DNA of 46,748 nucleotides from JAVBOW01 sp031550125 (GTDB lineage Bacteria > Bacteroidota > Bacteroidia > Bacteroidales > Rikenellaceae): assembly GCA_031550125.1 (NCBI GenBank), contig JAVBOW010000014.1, positions 1 through 46,748 on the forward strand, read 5' to 3'. A program made the position numbers and the translations under genes. Of the stretch, positions 34,384 through 42,348 are shown piece after piece. The notes under the pieces were generated by a model. It was not told the origin of the DNA. It saw only the letters and a list, made by a program, of their open reading frames with translations, and ran no database searches. Every line of letters begins with the position of its first letter. Position 1 is the first letter of the stretch.

Positions 34384-34423
34384 AAAAGAATAAGCTGTCT
34401 CCCTGGAGACAGCTTATTCTTTT
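34384..34423. terminator. Bidirectional terminator between nagB and rplI
   Basis: Arms 34384-34401 and 34406-34423 form an 18-bp stem with a 4-nt loop and A/T runs at both outer ends, suitable for ending both nagB and the minus-strand ribosomal operon. Confidence 0.9.
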
Positions 34424-34438
34424 GCGATATGGAGGGGC

Positions 34439-34879
34439 TTATTCTTCCGCTGAAACGGAGAATTTTACCACGCCTTTGATATCTTTGTAGAGTTTCACGG
34501 CGGCCTCGTATTGGCCTACGGTCTTTACGCTCTCAACAGCTATGCTCTTGCGATCGATCTCGACACCGGATTTGGCAAGCGCCTCGGCTATGTCGGCCGA
34601 CGTTACCGAGCCGAATATGCGGCCGTCCTCGGCTTTAACCTTCAGCGACACCTCTACGGCGGCGAGCTTGGCGGCCATGGCCTCGGCCTGGGCAACCAGC
34701 TTGGCTTCCTTGTGGGCGCGCTGTTTGAGGTTCTCGGCCAATACCTTACGCGCAGAAACTGTGGCGGATTTGGCGTAACCCTGCGGAATGAGGTAGTTGT
34801 TGGCGTAACCCGGGGCGACCGACACGATATCGTCGGCGTAACCCAGTTTCTCGACGTCTTTTATGAGTATGACTTCCAT
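34439..34879 (-). CDS. rplI: 50S ribosomal protein L9
   Basis: A 146-residue L9. The N-terminal domain MEVILIKDVEKLGYADDIV and PGYANNYLIPQGYA match the family signature; a long helix (about 45-80) and C-terminal domain (GRIFGSVTSADIAEAL) follow. Last gene of the rpsF-rpsR-rplI operon, 18 bp after rpsR. Confidence 0.97.
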   Translation of the reverse strand: MEVILIKDVEKLGYADDIVSVAPGYANNYLIPQGYAKSATVSARKVLAENLKQRAHKEAKLVAQAEAMAAKLAAVEVSLKVKAEDGRIFGSVTSADIAEALAKSGVEIDRKSIAVESVKTVGQYEAAVKLYKDIKGVVKFSVSAEE

Positions 34880-34897
34880 GTTTTCTTCTCGTTAGGG

Positions 34898-35167
34898 TTA
34901 TTTCATCATGTCCGTTACGTAGGGCAGCAGGGCCAGGTGGCGGGCGCGTTTAACGGCTTGGGCCACTTGCTTCTGGAACTTCTGCGAAGTACCCGTAAGA
35001 CGGCGGGGAAGTATCTTGCCCTGCTCGTTGAGGAACTTCTTGAGGAATTCGGGATCTTTGTAATCCACGTATTTGATACCTGCCTTTTTGAAACGGCAGT
35101 ATTTCTTTGTCCTTACCTCTACCGTGGGAGGATTCAGGTACCTGATCTCTGATTGTGCGTTCGACAT
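34898..35167 (-). CDS. rpsR: 30S ribosomal protein S18
   Basis: An 89-residue S18 with the core KYCRFKKAGIKYVDYKDPEF and RTGTSQKFQKQVAQAVKRAR-like tail (here RRLTGTSQKFQKQVAQA). It starts 3 bp after the rpsF stop. S18 pairs with S6 on the 30S platform. The Cys at residue 19 is the first position of the zinc-binding pattern seen in some S18 forms; the other cysteines are absent. Confidence 0.96.
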   Translation of the reverse strand: MSNAQSEIRYLNPPTVEVRTKKYCRFKKAGIKYVDYKDPEFLKKFLNEQGKILPRRLTGTSQKFQKQVAQAVKRARHLALLPYVTDMMK

Positions 35168-35170
35168 GGC

Positions 35171-35512
35171 TTATTCCTCCTTTTTAGCGTTTTTATTGCG
35201 GCGTTTTGCCGAGTACTCCGCGGCGTATTTGTCCTGCTTGAAAGTCAGGAAGCGGATGATGCGCTCGTCGCGGCGGAATTGCAGCTCGAGGGTCTCCACG
35301 ATGGGACCTTCGCCGGTGAATTCCATAAAGAAGTAAAATCCGGTGGTCTTCTTCTGGATCGGGTATTCGAGCTTTTTAAGGCCCCATTCCTCCTCGTTGA
35401 CGATCTGACCGCCGTTTTCGGTGATAACACCGCGGAATTTGCCTACAAGCTCCGAGAGCTGCGTCTCCGAAAGTACCGGAGTGGCAATGAAAACGGTTTC
35501 GTAATTGTTCAT
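35171..35512 (-). CDS. rpsF: 30S ribosomal protein S6
   Basis: A 113-residue S6 (MNNYETVFIATPVLSETQL ... GLKKLEYPIQKKTTGFYFF), the first gene of the classical rpsF-rpsR-rplI operon. No ssb gene is inserted, as is usual in this phylum. The C-terminus is short and basic/acidic (KRRNKNAKKEE). A consensus promoter lies 30 nt upstream. Confidence 0.96.
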   Translation of the reverse strand: MNNYETVFIATPVLSETQLSELVGKFRGVITENGGQIVNEEEWGLKKLEYPIQKKTTGFYFFMEFTGEGPIVETLELQFRRDERIIRFLTFKQDKYAAEYSAKRRNKNAKKEE

Positions 35513-35542
35513 ATACTTTTTATTTGGTTAAGAAAAGTGGCG

Positions 35543-35574
35543 CAAATATACGCCTTTTTCGGCTGAATTACAAA
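35543..35574 (-). promoter_or_regulatory. Promoter of rpsF-rpsR-rplI
   Basis: On the minus strand: TTTG (35571-35574), 20 nt, TATATTTG (35543-35550). Full consensus match. Confidence 0.85.
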
Positions 35575-35613
35575 TATCCGGGCCATTATTTATCTTTTGT
35601 ACGCCCTGCGCGG

Positions 35614-36198
35614 CTATCGGGGCCGCCCTAATACGTCCAGCGCCTCGCATATACGGCCGAAAACCTCGTCTACCGTACCCAGGCCGTTTATGGCCACGTA
35701 CTTTCCCTGGCGGGCGTAGAAATCGGCCACCACGGAGGTTTGGGCCTTGTATACGGCTATACGGTTGCGGATCACGTTCACGTTGGCGTCGTCGGCACGG
35801 CCGCTGTCGGCGGCGCGCAGGCGTATGCGGTCCACCAACACCTGGTCGGGGACTTCGAGCGACACCATAACGTCCACGGGAGTGCCGTGCGCCGACATTA
35901 TGCCGTCGAAAGCCTCGGCCTGCGCCACCGTGCGCGGAAAGCCGTCGAATATGTTGCCCGGCCCGCCGCGGTGCTTCTCGACGTGTTCGGCGATTATGTC
36001 TATCACGAGGGGGTCGGGGGCCAGTTCGCCGCGCGATATGTGTTCCTCCACGCCGCGCCCGAGCGGGCTGCCGGTGCGTATCTCCCTGCGTATCACCTCT
36101 CCGGTGGATATGTGTTCGAGGCCGTATTTGGCTTTTATCAGCTGGGCCTGAGTCCCTTTGCCTGCGCCGGGAGGGCCGAATAGTACGATGTTCAACAT
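35614..36198 (-). CDS. adk: Adenylate kinase
   Basis: A 194-residue short-form adenylate kinase (ATP + AMP = 2 ADP). The P-loop GPPGAGKGT is at 8-16, the AMP-site motif FDGFPRTVAQAEAFD is present, and the lid is short (RIRLRAADSGRADDANVNV) without zinc cysteines, as in short-type enzymes. Start at 36198 is 16 nt after the -7 box of a full-consensus promoter that overlaps the divergent thiL promoter. Confidence 0.95.
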   Translation of the reverse strand: MLNIVLFGPPGAGKGTQAQLIKAKYGLEHISTGEVIRREIRTGSPLGRGVEEHISRGELAPDPLVIDIIAEHVEKHRGGPGNIFDGFPRTVAQAEAFDGIMSAHGTPVDVMVSLEVPDQVLVDRIRLRAADSGRADDANVNVIRNRIAVYKAQTSVVADFYARQGKYVAINGLGTVDEVFGRICEALDVLGRPR

Positions 36199-36214
36199 TG
36201 TCGGAAATATTCGG

Positions 36215-36246
36215 CAAAAGTATGGTTATTTTTGCGGCGATGCAAA
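36215..36246 (-). promoter_or_regulatory. Promoter of adk
   Basis: On the minus strand: TTTG (36243-36246), 20 nt, TACTTTTG (36215-36222). Its -33 half overlaps the thiL promoter (36231-36262) by 16 bp. Confidence 0.85.
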
Positions 36247-36262
36247 ACTTAACCTACCTTTG
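36231..36262 (+). promoter_or_regulatory. Promoter of thiL
   Basis: TTTG (36231-36234), 20 nt, TACCTTTG (36255-36262), a full match. Its position downstream of the first ATG of the thiL frame (36198) shows that translation must start later, at 36282. Confidence 0.85.
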
Positions 36263-36281
36263 CCGATATTTTTTTAACGCG

Positions 36282-37316
36282 ATGCAACAAAAAAAACGGA
36301 CTGAAATATCGGCCATAGGTCAATTCAAACTCGTAGAGAGGCTTACCTCGGGCTTCGTGGCGGCCAACCCGTCCACGGTCAAAGGCCCGGGCGACGACGC
36401 CGCCGTGATCGAATACGGCGACGGGTACGCGTTGCTGTCGACGGAGCTATTGTTGGAAGGAGTGCATTTCGACCTTACCTATTTCCCCCTGCGCCACCTC
36501 GGCTACAAGGCCGTCGTCGCCGGATGCAGTGACATATACGCCATGAACGGACGTCCAGAGCAGATAACCGTCGCGGTGGGAGTCTCGGCAAAGATATGCG
36601 TCGAGCAGCTTGAGGAGCTTTACGCAGGCGTCCGCCAGGGCTGTGCCGATTACGGCGTGGATCTTGCCGGGGGCGACACGTCGGCTTCGGTAAACGGGCT
36701 GGCGATATCGGTCACCGCCCTCGGGCGCGTGGATAAAGATAAGGTGGCTTACAGGTCGGGGGCATCGGTAAACGACCTTATATGCCTGACCGGCGACCTC
36801 GGGGCGGCCTACATGGGACTGCGCCTGCTCGAGCGCGAACGCCGCGTACTGGAGGGTCACGACAACCCGCAGCCAAAATTCGAAGGATACGAATACCTCC
36901 TGCGCCGGCAGCTCAAACCCAGGGCGCGGCGCGACACCATCGAGGCGCTCGCGGAAGAGGGTCTCGCGCCTACGGCCATGACTGACATAACGGACGGCCT
37001 TGCCTCCGACCTCATGCAAATATGCAAAGCCTCCGGGTGCGGCGCAAGGATCTATCTCGACCGCCTGCCGATAGCCTCGCAGACATATGCCATGGCAGAG
37101 GAGATGCACGCCGACCCCGTGGTGGCCGCGCTCAACGGCGGCGAGGATTACGAGCTGCTGTTCACCGTACCCGTGTCGATGCAGCAGAAAGTTATCGACA
37201 TGGGAGGCATAGAGGTAATAGGACACATAACAGCCGAAGATACCGGCGTGATGCTCGTTACGCCCGACGGAAGCCGGATAACCATGAGCGCGCCGGGCTG
37301 GACGGGGGTGGTGTGA
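36282..37316 (+). CDS. thiL: Thiamine-monophosphate kinase
   Basis: A 344-residue ATP-dependent kinase that makes thiamine diphosphate from thiamine monophosphate, the cofactor needed by transketolase elsewhere in the window. Family motifs: KGPGDDAAVI with metal-binding aspartates, LLLEGVHFDLTYFP, CSDIYAMNGRP, DLAGGDTSAS, TDITDGLASDL, and NGGEDYELLFTV. The frame is open from 36198, but the ATG at 36282 follows the promoter by 19 nt and suits the family N-terminus (SAIGQFKLVERLT). dnaB follows 75 bp later. Confidence 0.94.
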   Translation: MQQKKRTEISAIGQFKLVERLTSGFVAANPSTVKGPGDDAAVIEYGDGYALLSTELLLEGVHFDLTYFPLRHLGYKAVVAGCSDIYAMNGRPEQITVAVGVSAKICVEQLEELYAGVRQGCADYGVDLAGGDTSASVNGLAISVTALGRVDKDKVAYRSGASVNDLICLTGDLGAAYMGLRLLERERRVLEGHDNPQPKFEGYEYLLRRQLKPRARRDTIEALAEEGLAPTAMTDITDGLASDLMQICKASGCGARIYLDRLPIASQTYAMAEEMHADPVVAALNGGEDYELLFTVPVSMQQKVIDMGGIEVIGHITAEDTGVMLVTPDGSRITMSAPGWTGVV

Positions 37317-37361
37317 ACGGATTGTTCGGAAAAATGTTGATTAGAATCCCGTCGTAATAAC

Positions 37362-37369
37362 TATCTTTA
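37362..37369 (+). promoter_or_regulatory. Weak -7 box upstream of dnaB
   Basis: TATCTTTA, one base off TAnnTTTG, 22 nt before the dnaB ATG, with no exact TTTG at -33. dnaB may also be read through from thiL. Confidence 0.35.
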
Positions 37370-37391
37370 CGATCCGAATCCGATATCCCCG

Positions 37392-38924
37392 ATGGCAAAG
37401 ACCTACAACCCCTCGCAAAAGAACCGCGAAGCCTACGAATCGCTCGCCGACGCGGCCACCGTACCGCCCCAGGCCGTAGAGCTCGAAGAAGCCGTCCTCG
37501 GCGCGCTGATGCTCGAGAAAGACAGCATCATAGCCGTACAGGAATACGTCGAACCGGCGGCATTCTACAAAGAGGCGCACCAGACAATATACAAAGCGAT
37601 ACTCGACCTGTCGGCCGAGTTGCAACCGATAGACCTCTACACCGTAACCGAAAAGCTCAAACTCAAAAAGGAGCTGGCCAAGGTTGGGGGCGCTTCTTTC
37701 CTGGCCCAGCTCACGCAAAAGGTGGGTTCGGCGGCCCACGTGGAGTTCCACGCCAAGATAATAGCCCAAAAATACGTACAGAGGGAGCTTATACGCGCCA
37801 CGACCGACATCCAGCGCCGAGCCTTCGACGAGGGTACGGACGTAACCGACCTGATAGATTTCGCCGAGGGAGAGATATTCAAGGTCGCAGAGGGCCACGT
37901 CAAGCGCGACGTGCAGCACTCGCGCGACATACTCGCCCGGACGATGGACGCCATAGAGGAGGCCTCCAAACGCGAGGGCGGTTTCAGCGGCGTGCCGTCG
38001 GGCTTCACCCACCTCGACCGCATGACGCTCGGCTGGCAGCCGTCGGACCTTATTATCATAGCGGCCCGCCCCTCGATGGGCAAGACGGCCTTCGTGCTGT
38101 CTATGGCGCGCAACATGGCCATCGACCATGAAAAAGGCATAGCGTTCTTTTCGCTCGAAATGAGTTCCACCCAGCTGATGCTAAGGCTTATCGTGGCCGA
38201 ATCGGGACTCGACTCAAGAGACGTGCGCAACGGCAAGCTCACCGACGAACAGTGGAAGCATCTCGAAGCGTCGATAAAACCGCTGTCGATGGCCCCGCTA
38301 TTCATCGACGACACACCGGCGCTCTCAATATTCGAATTCCGCTCCAAGGCGCGCCGCCTCAAGACCCAATACGACATACAGTTGATCATAATAGACTACC
38401 TGCAGCTTATGACCGGCAACCAGGAGACGCGCGGCAACAGCGAACAGGAGGTGGCCTCCATATCGCGCTCGCTCAAGGCCATAGCCAAGGAGTTGAACAT
38501 ACCCATAATTGCGCTTTCTCAGTTGAACCGCTCGGTGGAGTCGCGCGGAGGAAGCAAGCGCCCGCAGCTCTCCGACCTGCGCGAGTCGGGCGCCATAGAA
38601 CAGGACGCCGACATAGTGGCGTTCATACACCGTCCGGAATATTACGGTCTTACGGTGGACGACGACGGCCTTCCGACCGTCGGCATGGCCGAGATCATCG
38701 TGGCCAAACACCGTAACGGCGCAGTGGATACGGTGAAACTGCGCTTCCGCAAGGAGCAGGCGCGGTTCCTGGACTACGACGCCGACGATGCGGGCGGATA
38801 CAGCATAGAAAGCTCGATGGGCGCGGGAATGTCGCCATCGAAAGGCATGGGCATGGGGAGCGATTTCGACATGCCGTCCCCCGCCCCGTTCGGCGGCTCG
38901 TTCTCTGAAGACGCGCCGTTTTAG
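37392..38924 (+). CDS. dnaB: Replicative DNA helicase DnaB
   Basis: A 510-residue hexameric helicase that unwinds DNA at the replication fork. N-terminal domain about 25-125 (AVELEEAVLGALMLEKDSI), linker, then RecA-like ATPase with Walker A ARPSMGKTAF (about 225-235), Walker B IIIDYLQLM, and LSQLNRSVESRG near the arginine-finger region. No intein: the motifs are uninterrupted. The last ~45 residues are a Gly/Met/Ser-rich flexible tail (MGMGSDFDMPSPAPFGG), common in the phylum. Confidence 0.97.
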   Translation: MAKTYNPSQKNREAYESLADAATVPPQAVELEEAVLGALMLEKDSIIAVQEYVEPAAFYKEAHQTIYKAILDLSAELQPIDLYTVTEKLKLKKELAKVGGASFLAQLTQKVGSAAHVEFHAKIIAQKYVQRELIRATTDIQRRAFDEGTDVTDLIDFAEGEIFKVAEGHVKRDVQHSRDILARTMDAIEEASKREGGFSGVPSGFTHLDRMTLGWQPSDLIIIAARPSMGKTAFVLSMARNMAIDHEKGIAFFSLEMSSTQLMLRLIVAESGLDSRDVRNGKLTDEQWKHLEASIKPLSMAPLFIDDTPALSIFEFRSKARRLKTQYDIQLIIIDYLQLMTGNQETRGNSEQEVASISRSLKAIAKELNIPIIALSQLNRSVESRGGSKRPQLSDLRESGAIEQDADIVAFIHRPEYYGLTVDDDGLPTVGMAEIIVAKHRNGAVDTVKLRFRKEQARFLDYDADDAGGYSIESSMGAGMSPSKGMGMGSDFDMPSPAPFGGSFSEDAPF

Positions 38925-39044
38925 CGCCAACCGCGCCCTCGGCATCTATCCGGCAAGAGCCGGCGGCCTGAGACGGAGCCGCTCGCCGAAACTGCGCGCA
39001 CGGCAGGAGCGGAGTTAGGGTTAAAGCCTGCAAGCAGCAGGAAA

Positions 39045-39066
39045 ACCGGCGATATTTCCCGCCGGT
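39045..39066. other. Hairpin in the dnaB-yifB spacer
   Basis: A 7-bp perfect stem (39045-39051 with 39060-39066) and an 8-nt loop, 35 bp before yifB. No T-run follows, so it is not a clear terminator. The rest of the 176-bp spacer is GC-rich with small inverted repeats and no recognised promoter. Confidence 0.3.
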
Positions 39067-39100
39067 CATATATGCAGCCAACACAAAATACCGACAAAAT

Positions 39101-40636
39101 ATGTTTGTCAAAGCTTTCGCCAGTACCATAGTGGGTGTACGGGCAGTCACTATAGAGGTGGAGGTCAACATAACCACCGGCATAGGCATGTACCTCGTCG
39201 GCCTGCCGGACAACGCCGTCAAGGAGAGCGGCGAACGCATCCGCGCGGCGTTCGAGAACAGCGGCTACCGCATGACGGGACGCAAAACAACCGTCAACCT
39301 CGCGCCGGCCGACCTGCGGAAGGAAGGATCGGCCTACGACCTGCCGATAGCCCTCGCCATACTGGCCGCCTCGGGGCAGATAGTGGCGGAGCGCCTGGCG
39401 CGATACGTCATCCTGGGCGAGTTGTCGCTCGACGGGTCGGTAAAAGCCGTCAAGGGGGCTTTGCCGTCGGCAATACAAGCCGCCGCGGAAGGTTTCAAAG
39501 GGATTATCGTCCCCGAAGAGAACGCAAGGGAAGCCGCCGTAGTGGAATCACTGGAGGTTTACGGCGTATCGTCGCTCCGCCAGGTGGCCATGATGCTGGG
39601 CGGCGAGATAGAGATAGAAAGGACGGTGCTGGAAACCGAAGATTTCGAAGAGGCGGCCGCAGGACGCTACGATGAGGATTTCAGCGACGTAAAAGGACAG
39701 GCGCACGTAAAACGCGCGCTGGAGATAGCCGCGGCAGGGGGACACAACGTGATAATGATCGGAGCGCCTGGTTCGGGCAAAACCATGCTCGCCCGCCGCA
39801 TGCCCTCGATAATGCCGCCAATGAGCCTGGCCGAAGCGCTTGAAACCACCAAGATACACTCCGTAGCAGGGAAGCTTGGCAGTCAGTCGGGCCTGCTGTC
39901 GCGGCGTCCTTTCCGCGCGCCGCACCACCTGGCCTCGCAAGTGGCGCTGGTGGGCGGAGGCTCCAATCCCCAACCTGGCGAGATATCGCTGGCGCACAAC
40001 GGCATACTCTTCCTGGACGAACTTCCGGAATTCGGGCGCAACCTGTTAGAAGTCATGCGCCAACCACTGGAAGACAAAAAGATAACCGTCTCGAGGGCAA
40101 AATACAGCGTAGAGTATCCGGCCAACTTCACACTCATAGCCTCCATGAATCCATGCCCTTGCGGCTATTACAACCATCCGGCAAAAGAGTGTGCCTGTCC
40201 TCCGGGGAGCGTACTGCGCTACATGAACCGCATATCAGGTCCGCTGATGGACCGCATAGACATGCATATACAGGTAGTGCCGGTGGCGCTGGAAGAGATG
40301 AACCGCACGTCGCCGGGCGAGCCGAGCGCCGCCATAAGGCTGCGCGTCAAGCGCGCCAGGGAGATACAGTCGGCGCGTTTCGCCGGAACTGGCGCACACA
40401 CCAACGCCATGATGAACAGCAAGATGATAAGGGAACACTGCCGGCTGGAGGGCGAAAGCGCCGCGCTTTTACAAAAAGCCATGGAACGCTACGGCCTCTC
40501 GGCCCGAGCCTACGACCGCATACTGAAAGTGTCGCGTACGATAGCCGACATAGAAGGCGCAACCGCCATAAGCCCCGCCCATATAGCCGAAGCCATACAC
40601 TACCGCAGTCTGGACAAAGCCAGTTGGGGCTTATAA
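39101..40636 (+). CDS. YifB/ComM-family Mg-chelatase-like AAA+ ATPase
   Basis: A 511-residue protein. N-terminal Lon-like domain (MFVKAFASTIVGVRAVTIEV ... FENSGYRMTGRKTTVNLAPADLRKEG in parts), AAA+ Mg-chelatase domain with Walker A GAPGSGKT (221-228), Walker B ILFLDELPEF, the cysteine motif CPCGYYNHPAKECAC, and a C-terminal MgCl_chII domain (YGLSARAYDRILKVSRTIAD). ComM-like helicases promote branch migration in natural transformation; in Bacteroidota the role is less clear. Start chosen at 39101, the typical family start. It converges with the Crp/Fnr gene. Confidence 0.93.
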   Translation: MFVKAFASTIVGVRAVTIEVEVNITTGIGMYLVGLPDNAVKESGERIRAAFENSGYRMTGRKTTVNLAPADLRKEGSAYDLPIALAILAASGQIVAERLARYVILGELSLDGSVKAVKGALPSAIQAAAEGFKGIIVPEENAREAAVVESLEVYGVSSLRQVAMMLGGEIEIERTVLETEDFEEAAAGRYDEDFSDVKGQAHVKRALEIAAAGGHNVIMIGAPGSGKTMLARRMPSIMPPMSLAEALETTKIHSVAGKLGSQSGLLSRRPFRAPHHLASQVALVGGGSNPQPGEISLAHNGILFLDELPEFGRNLLEVMRQPLEDKKITVSRAKYSVEYPANFTLIASMNPCPCGYYNHPAKECACPPGSVLRYMNRISGPLMDRIDMHIQVVPVALEEMNRTSPGEPSAAIRLRVKRAREIQSARFAGTGAHTNAMMNSKMIREHCRLEGESAALLQKAMERYGLSARAYDRILKVSRTIADIEGATAISPAHIAEAIHYRSLDKASWGL

Positions 40637-40677
40637 ATACCTGCGGCGGAGGCCATCCCCGCACGCCGGGCCGCCTC

Positions 40678-41352
40678 TCACAGGTTTACCAAGCGCATGA
40701 GCCGTTGTTTATCGGCCAACAGTATCTCCTTGCCGTCGACGCCGATAAGCCCTTCGGCCTCCATCGCTTTCATTTCGCGTTCCAGAGCCTGCCGCGACAC
40801 TCCGAAATATTCGGCCAGTGAAACGTGCGTGCGGTCGAGGCGTACAACTCCCGAAGCGGCCTTTTTCGACAGATCCAGCAAATACATGGCCAGTTTCTGC
40901 CGTATGGTGCGGAAAGACATGAAATGGAGTTTACCGCTCAACCGCGCCGCAAACCCGGCCGATATATTCAGGTAATTCTCCAGCAGGCGCTCGTTGCGGG
41001 AGAGCATTTTAAGTACGGTCTGCTTGGGTATGACCACAGCCTCGCCGTCGGTGGCGGCAGTGGCCTGCACGGGAAAGCGGTTCGCCGGGCCGAACAGGAA
41101 CAGGATGGCCAGCGGGTTGGGGGCCTCTATGTCGTCCACTTTCACTACGCGGCCCGAAGAGTCGCTCATCTCTCCCCTCACCGCCCCTGACAACAATATT
41201 ATCAGTCGGTTGCACGGCTCGTCCTGAAGGGCCAGTATCTCGCCCTTTTTGAATTTAGTGGCGGCTATCCTGAACTCGGCCAGCATGGCCTCCAACTCCC
41301 GGGCGTCTATGCCCGCGAAGAGTTCGGTGCGCGCAAGCGCTGCGTGATCCAT
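40678..41352 (-). CDS. Crp/Fnr-family transcriptional regulator, probable HcpR-like
   Basis: A 224-residue regulator: cyclic-nucleotide-binding-type beta-barrel (about 1-130; FKKGEILALQDEPCNRLIILLSGAVRGEM) and a C-terminal winged helix-turn-helix (VSLAEYFGVSRQALEREM). It lacks the N-terminal cysteine cluster of Fe-S Fnr proteins. Its divergent position next to a ferredoxin-like gene and hcp suggests the HcpR group, which senses nitric oxide through heme and activates hcp in other anaerobes. The assignment to HcpR is by context, not by diagnostic residues. Confidence 0.78.
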   Translation of the reverse strand: MDHAALARTELFAGIDARELEAMLAEFRIAATKFKKGEILALQDEPCNRLIILLSGAVRGEMSDSSGRVVKVDDIEAPNPLAILFLFGPANRFPVQATAATDGEAVVIPKQTVLKMLSRNERLLENYLNISAGFAARLSGKLHFMSFRTIRQKLAMYLLDLSKKAASGVVRLDRTHVSLAEYFGVSRQALEREMKAMEAEGLIGVDGKEILLADKQRLMRLVNL

Positions 41353-41368
41353 AATCGTTATTTTACGG

Positions 41369-41400
41369 CAAAGATACGAAAATGCAATAAAGGTGTCAGA
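41369..41400 (-). promoter_or_regulatory. Promoter of the Crp/Fnr regulator gene
   Basis: On the minus strand: TCTG (41397-41400, one mismatch to TTTG), 20 nt, TATCTTTG (41369-41376), 16 nt before the ATG at 41352. Confidence 0.6.
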
Positions 41401-41420
41401 ACCGGGCGGACCGGCGGATG

Positions 41421-41428
41421 TAGTTTTG
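41421..41428 (+). promoter_or_regulatory. -7 box of the ferredoxin-hcp operon
   Basis: TAGTTTTG, 16 nt before the GTG start at 41445, with no TTTG at -33. Upstream lies a GC-rich stretch with CCGG-N5-CCGG (41402-41405 and 41411-41414) where an activator might bind. A missing -33 fits a promoter that needs an activator. Confidence 0.55.
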
Positions 41429-41444
41429 CATAAAAATAATTCAG

Positions 41445-42290
41445 GTGAAACGTACCGTTATAAAAATCGACGAAACCCTGTGCGACGGATGCGGAGCATG
41501 CGTGACGGGATGCCACGAGGGTGCGCTGCAACTCATCGACGGCAAGGCGGTGATGGTTAGCGACCTTTATTGCGACGGCCTGGGGGCGTGTATAGGGGAG
41601 TGTCCCGCAGGCGCCATCTCATTCGAAGAACGTGAAGCCGAGCCTTACAGCGAGCGCGCAGTAATGGAGCGAATAGCGCCTAAAGGCCGGCCGACAATCG
41701 AAGCGCACCTCCGCCATCTGCGCGACCACGGCGAAAACCTCCTGTTGGAGCAGGGATTGCAATGGTTGGAGGAGCATAATATAACTATAGATATGAAAAA
41801 TACGAAAGAAGAGAAACTTGCTTGCGGTTGTCCCGGGTCGATGATGAGGGATTTGAGCGGAGAGAAGGCCCCGACGGCCGCAGGCAGGGGATTTACGTTC
41901 GCACAACCGTCTGAATTGCGGCAATTCCCGGTGCAGTTGCACCTGCTCAATCCGTCCGCGCCGTTCCTGGCGGGAACCGACCTGCTGCTGGCCGCCGACT
42001 GCACGGCCTTCGCCTGCGGCGACTTTCACAGTCGCTTCCTGAAAGGCAAAACGCTGGCCGTGGCGTGTCCCAAACTGGACGGCGAAATAGCGCGCTACGT
42101 AGACAAGCTGGCCGAAATGATCGACGCGGCCAAGGTAAACACAATAACGGTTGCGATAATGGAGGTCCCCTGCTGCGGCGGACTGGTGCGGATCGCCGAA
42201 GCGGCCCGTGAAAAGGCGGCGCGCAAGGTCCCGCTGAAGGTGGCGGTTATCTCCGTGCAGGGCGAAACCATAAGCGAAGAGTGGGTGTAG
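41445..42290 (+). CDS. Ferredoxin-domain iron-sulfur protein linked to hcp
   Basis: A 281-residue protein starting at GTG. N-terminal ferredoxin domain: cluster motif 1 is C13, C16, C19, C23; motif 2 is C43, L46, C49, C53, with Leu where the second Cys would be, so the second cluster may be 3Fe-4S or use another ligand. A linker (about 65-115) leads to a second domain with further cysteines (ACGCPGSMM, DCTAFACGDF, VACPKLD, VPCCGGLV) that could bind another metal centre. Proteins of this type commonly precede hcp in anaerobes and may deliver electrons to it. It is 58 bp upstream of hcp with no clear promoter between. The role as electron donor is inferred from context. Confidence 0.82.
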   Translation: MKRTVIKIDETLCDGCGACVTGCHEGALQLIDGKAVMVSDLYCDGLGACIGECPAGAISFEEREAEPYSERAVMERIAPKGRPTIEAHLRHLRDHGENLLLEQGLQWLEEHNITIDMKNTKEEKLACGCPGSMMRDLSGEKAPTAAGRGFTFAQPSELRQFPVQLHLLNPSAPFLAGTDLLLAADCTAFACGDFHSRFLKGKTLAVACPKLDGEIARYVDKLAEMIDAAKVNTITVAIMEVPCCGGLVRIAEAAREKAARKVPLKVAVISVQGETISEEWV

Positions 42291-42348
42291 AGCCGGTTAA
42301 GTTCCATCAAGAGTTTGTCTAAATTTTATTCACATAAAACTTACGACT

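Noticed and set aside
34439..34879. Possible frameshift or truncation in the ribosomal operon
   Set aside because: S6, S18 and L9 are all full length with normal spacing.
39100..39107. TATGTTTG resembling a -7 promoter box
   Set aside because: It contains the yifB start codon itself, so it cannot serve that gene; chance match.
41390..41425. HcpR-type palindromic operator between the Crp/Fnr gene and the ferredoxin gene
   Set aside because: I could not find a convincing TGTGA-like or other long inverted repeat; only CCGG-N5-CCGG is symmetric, too little to call a site.
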